The translations under genes and the position numbers were made by a program. DNA of 17,000 nucleotides from Fidelibacterota bacterium. GTDB taxonomy: Bacteria > Marinisomatota > Marinisomatia > Marinisomatales > UBA1611. Shown here one piece after another: positions 14,929 through 17,000 of this stretch. Position 1 is the stretch's first letter. Each line of letters starts with the position of its first letter. The DNA lies in NCBI GenBank assembly GCA_002722105.1, contig PBKF01000020.1, positions 4,916 to 21,915 on the forward strand. Direction: 5' to 3'. The notes beneath the pieces are model-generated. The model ran no database searches and had not been told where the DNA came from. It saw only the letters and a list, made by a program, of their open reading frames with translations.

Positions 14929-15560
14929 TCGAATGTACCAATAATGGTGGTATTCCCTATAACTTTTTGCCCTAATTCTACGGATAAATTTACATGAATT
15001 GGGAGTATTAAATCTGTTCTAGATCCAAAACGGATAAACCCTAGCCTTTCTCCCGCATCCATGGTCTCACCTTTTTTAGCATAACATAAAATCCGCCTTG
15101 CAATCAAACCAGCAATTTGTTTGATTTTAATCATTCCAAATTTTGAATTAAGTAAAATTTCAGTTCGTTCATTCTCATCCGATGCTTTGTGGTCAAATGC
15201 TGCCAAAAATTTTCCTTTTTCATATTCTACTTTAGAGAATGTGCCATGGATAGGCATCCGATTTGCATGCACATTAAATACATTTAAAAAAATTGAAACC
15301 AATTGTGATTCTCCTAGATCCTCATCTTGAATTTTTTCAATTTTTACAATTTTACCATCTGCTGGTGCTAAAACCAAATCATCTCCTTCAGGGATATATC
15401 GAATGGGGTCTCTAAAAAAATTTAGGCAGAATACCAATAACATAATTAGAATCCAAGGGATTATCATGGGGATTTCCAATTCATTCGCCTGCCAAATCGC
15501 TAAAGCATTAAATACCATTAAAGGCAGTATAATTATCCGTCCTTCAGGTGCAAGCCTCAT
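14925..15560 (-). CDS. psd: Phosphatidylserine decarboxylase, short form
   Basis: This pyruvoyl enzyme converts phosphatidylserine to phosphatidylethanolamine at the inner membrane. At 211 residues it is the short form. Two hydrophobic segments (about 8-22 and 30-47) precede the catalytic domain. Asp68 (PADGK) and His98 (NVFNVHANRMP) are the expected proton-handling residues. The self-cleavage site is Gly179-Ser180 within RFGSRTD, replacing the LGST of the long E. coli-type enzyme; Ser180 becomes the pyruvoyl group. The start ATG directly abuts the protease stop (TAGATG), with AAGGA 7 bases upstream. The stop overlaps the pssA start. Some short forms act on archaetidylserine-like substrates in other lineages; the neighbour pssA makes phosphatidylserine the likely substrate here. 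Confidence 0.95.
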   Translation of the reverse strand: MRLAPEGRIIILPLMVFNALAIWQANELEIPMIIPWILIMLLVFCLNFFRDPIRYIPEGDDLVLAPADGKIVKIEKIQDEDLGESQLVSIFLNVFNVHANRMPIHGTFSKVEYEKGKFLAAFDHKASDENERTEILLNSKFGMIKIKQIAGLIARRILCYAKKGETMDAGERLGFIRFGSRTDLILPIHVNLSVELGQKVIGNTTIIGTFE

Positions 15561-16652
15561 CTATTTTCCTTTTCTAGATTTCCCCAATTTCATTTTAATT
15601 ATTTTATATTTTCCTTCACGATATATTTTTAGCCAAAGTTTATCTCCAGGCCGAAGGTCATATTCTGAAATAATGTTTCGAATTTGACTTGGACGATTGA
15701 CTGTTTGTTCATTTACTGTTAAAATAACATCTCCCACTTTTAGGCCTGCCCTATCGGCAACACTTCCTGTACTCACCTCAACAATAATAACACCTTTGGT
15801 AAATGGTATATTCAAATAGCGGGAAAAACTTCGATTTACCGGTTGTACGACTAAGCCGGTAGAATAACCCCGGTCAACATGACCTGTTTCTCTTAGTTCT
15901 TTCGCAATTCGCTTTGCTGAATTAATTGGAATTGCGAATCCTATTCCAACTGATCCCTGAGCGAAATCTGAACCAGTAAAAATAAAAGTATTAATACCGA
16001 TAACTTCACCCAAAGTATTTACCAAAGGACCACCTGAGTTCCCGGGATTTATTGCAGCATCAGTCTGGATCATATCTTGAAAAACTTTTCCGCTCTTTTG
16101 CTTACCAAAATCCATATGAGTTGCTGAAATAATCCCCACACTAGCAGATGGTTTATTACTGATAGAAAAAAGCTGAAATGGATTTCCTAATGCAATCACC
16201 CATTCACCTATTATAAGCTCCTCAGAACTACCTAAATTTGCATAGGGAAAATTGTTTCCATTCAATTTTAATAATGCTAAATCAGAAGTTTCATCAGTTC
16301 CAATTATTTCAGCTTCATATTCATCCCCACCAGCTAAAGTGACTGTCACTTTATCTGCATGCTCTATTACATGATGATTCGTCATTACAAACCCGTCCGG
16401 GCTTATTACTACACCGCTGCCAGAACTTTTCATTGGATAAATTTCTCTGGGGTACATAAATCCGAAAAACGGATCAAAAGTAACGGAAGAAATATGTTGT
16501 TCCACATTTATGCTAGCTACCGCTGGTCCAACTTTTTCAATTGCTTTTGTAATAGCAGTTTTCCTAGATGCATCAATATCACCACCTGACAGGAGTCCGG
16601 AAAATAAAATTAATAAAATTGAAAGTATTCTAATCATATTCAACTTTCTCAA
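15561..16652 (-). CDS. Deg/HtrA family periplasmic serine protease
   Basis: This is a trypsin-fold protease with one PDZ domain for quality control of envelope proteins. Numbering from TTG 16652 (363 residues), a signal peptide or anchor spans about 6-22. The catalytic triad is His94 (TNHHVI), Asp124 (SDLALLK) and Ser206 (GNSGGPL). A DPFFGF loop at 60-65 corresponds to the LA loop of DegP-type enzymes. The single PDZ domain runs about 261-355 with the substrate-binding region near RGYSTGLVV. One PDZ makes it more like DegS or some DegQ-like forms than two-PDZ DegP, so no symbol is given. The TTG is preferred because AAGGA lies 7 bases upstream; ATG 16637 (Met6) also keeps the signal segment. 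The gene overlaps the end of truA and abuts psd. Confidence 0.93.
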   Translation of the reverse strand: MRKLNMIRILSILLILFSGLLSGGDIDASRKTAITKAIEKVGPAVASINVEQHISSVTFDPFFGFMYPREIYPMKSSGSGVVISPDGFVMTNHHVIEHADKVTVTLAGGDEYEAEIIGTDETSDLALLKLNGNNFPYANLGSSEELIIGEWVIALGNPFQLFSISNKPSASVGIISATHMDFGKQKSGKVFQDMIQTDAAINPGNSGGPLVNTLGEVIGINTFIFTGSDFAQGSVGIGFAIPINSAKRIAKELRETGHVDRGYSTGLVVQPVNRSFSRYLNIPFTKGVIIVEVSTGSVADRAGLKVGDVILTVNEQTVNRPSQIRNIISEYDLRPGDKLWLKIYREGKYKIIKMKLGKSRKGK

Positions 16653-17000
16653 GGATTAATCCTTTCGCTGGTGCTTTGAAAATTTGAACATTTTTTTGTG
16701 GATTCTTTAATAAAGCTAAAAAATCCTGTTCCAAGAAGCGTTCTTCTACTACTGCAACCATCGTTCCTACGAGATAACGAACCATATGATGTAAAAAACG
16801 ATTACCTACAATACTAAAAATTAGCATTTTTCCATCTGACATCCATTCAGATTTATTAATGATGCAATTAGTGTGCTTTATATTTGCTCCATGTTTACTA
16901 AATGAAAGAAAATCATGATTTCCAATAATTTTATACGCCAATTTATTTAAACGTCTAATATCCAAATAAGGTACTATCCATGTTTGATTTTCATATAAAA
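16630..17000 (-). CDS. truA: tRNA pseudouridine synthase A, N-terminal part outside window
   Basis: TruA makes pseudouridine at positions 38-40 of the anticodon arm of tRNAs. The last 123 or so codons are visible; the frame remains open to base 17000, so the gene starts beyond the right edge. Recognisable C-terminal features are GNHDFLSFSKHG (the HDFxSF motif), a T-N-C strand (KHTNCIINKSEW), then RFLHHMVRYLVGTMVAV, which matches the family's RFLxxMVRxxVGT helix, and the terminal KAPAKGLILEKVEYD. The catalytic aspartate lies in the missing half. Its last 23 bases overlap the protease gene if the TTG start is used. It appears to be the first visible gene of the envelope operon. Confidence 0.93.
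   Translation of the reverse strand, partial: LYENQTWIVPYLDIRRLNKLAYKIIGNHDFLSFSKHGANIKHTNCIINKSEWMSDGKMLIFSIVGNRFLHHMVRYLVGTMVAVVEERFLEQDFLALLKNPQKNVQIFKAPAKGLILEKVEYD
16651..16664 (-). promoter_or_regulatory. Ribosome site of the Deg protease inside a 14-base palindrome
   Basis: On the minus strand AAGGA lies 7 bases before TTG 16652, favouring that start. AAGGATTAATCCTT (16651-16664) is a perfect 14-base palindrome that includes the ribosome site and two bases of the start codon. It lies within truA codons for GLILEK, so coding constraint may explain it. Confidence 0.45.

Noticed and set aside
16630..16965. A short 111-residue gene starting at TTG 16965.
   Set aside because: The frame stays open to the window edge and the extra upstream residues fit TruA, so this is the C-terminal part of a larger gene.

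Overview
This is 17 kb of a dense, AT-rich bacterial chromosome. It appears to come from a Gram-negative member of the FCB group. A complete batA-batB-batC-batD-batE cluster, a DUF4321 protein beside tatA, a short-form phosphatidylserine decarboxylase and a lipoprotein sulfatase fit an uncultivated lineage such as Marinimicrobia (SAR406). That placement is inference from gene content and order; no 16S gene is present. No rRNA, tRNA, CRISPR array, insertion sequence or phage gene is visible. All genes but one (the sulfatase) lie on the minus strand, and no gene-free stretch exceeds about 200 bases.

Read in the direction of transcription (high to low coordinates), the first block is an envelope operon: truA (5' end outside the window), a Deg/HtrA periplasmic protease, psd, pssA, a DUF4321 membrane protein and tatA. 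Genes in it abut or overlap (ATGA or TAGATG junctions). It ends in a GC-rich hairpin at 13612-13634 and a 195-base intergenic region with an inverted repeat that probably carries the next promoter. The second block is batA-B-C-D-E, then a SPOR-domain exported protein, yebC, ruvC, ruvA and gcvT, with junctions from short overlaps to 5 bases. The only larger gap in it, 90 bases before yebC, holds a possible 16-codon leader ORF with the strongest Shine-Dalgarno sequence noticed in the window.

The third part is looser: a plus-strand lipoprotein sulfatase resembling heparan N-sulfatases, convergent with gcvT and divergent from yaaA across a region with two inverted repeats; yaaA with a clear intrinsic terminator; and ftsK, whose C-terminus runs off the left end.

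Together the genes cover phospholipid headgroup synthesis, Tat export, periplasmic proteolysis, the Bat von Willebrand/TPR membrane complex, Holliday-junction processing, one-carbon metabolism and chromosome segregation. Nearly all are recognisable families. I see no clearly new multi-gene system. The best leads are the coupling of a SPOR protein to the end of the bat genes, the yebC leader ORF, the isolated sulfatase and the dyads in the two main regulatory regions.
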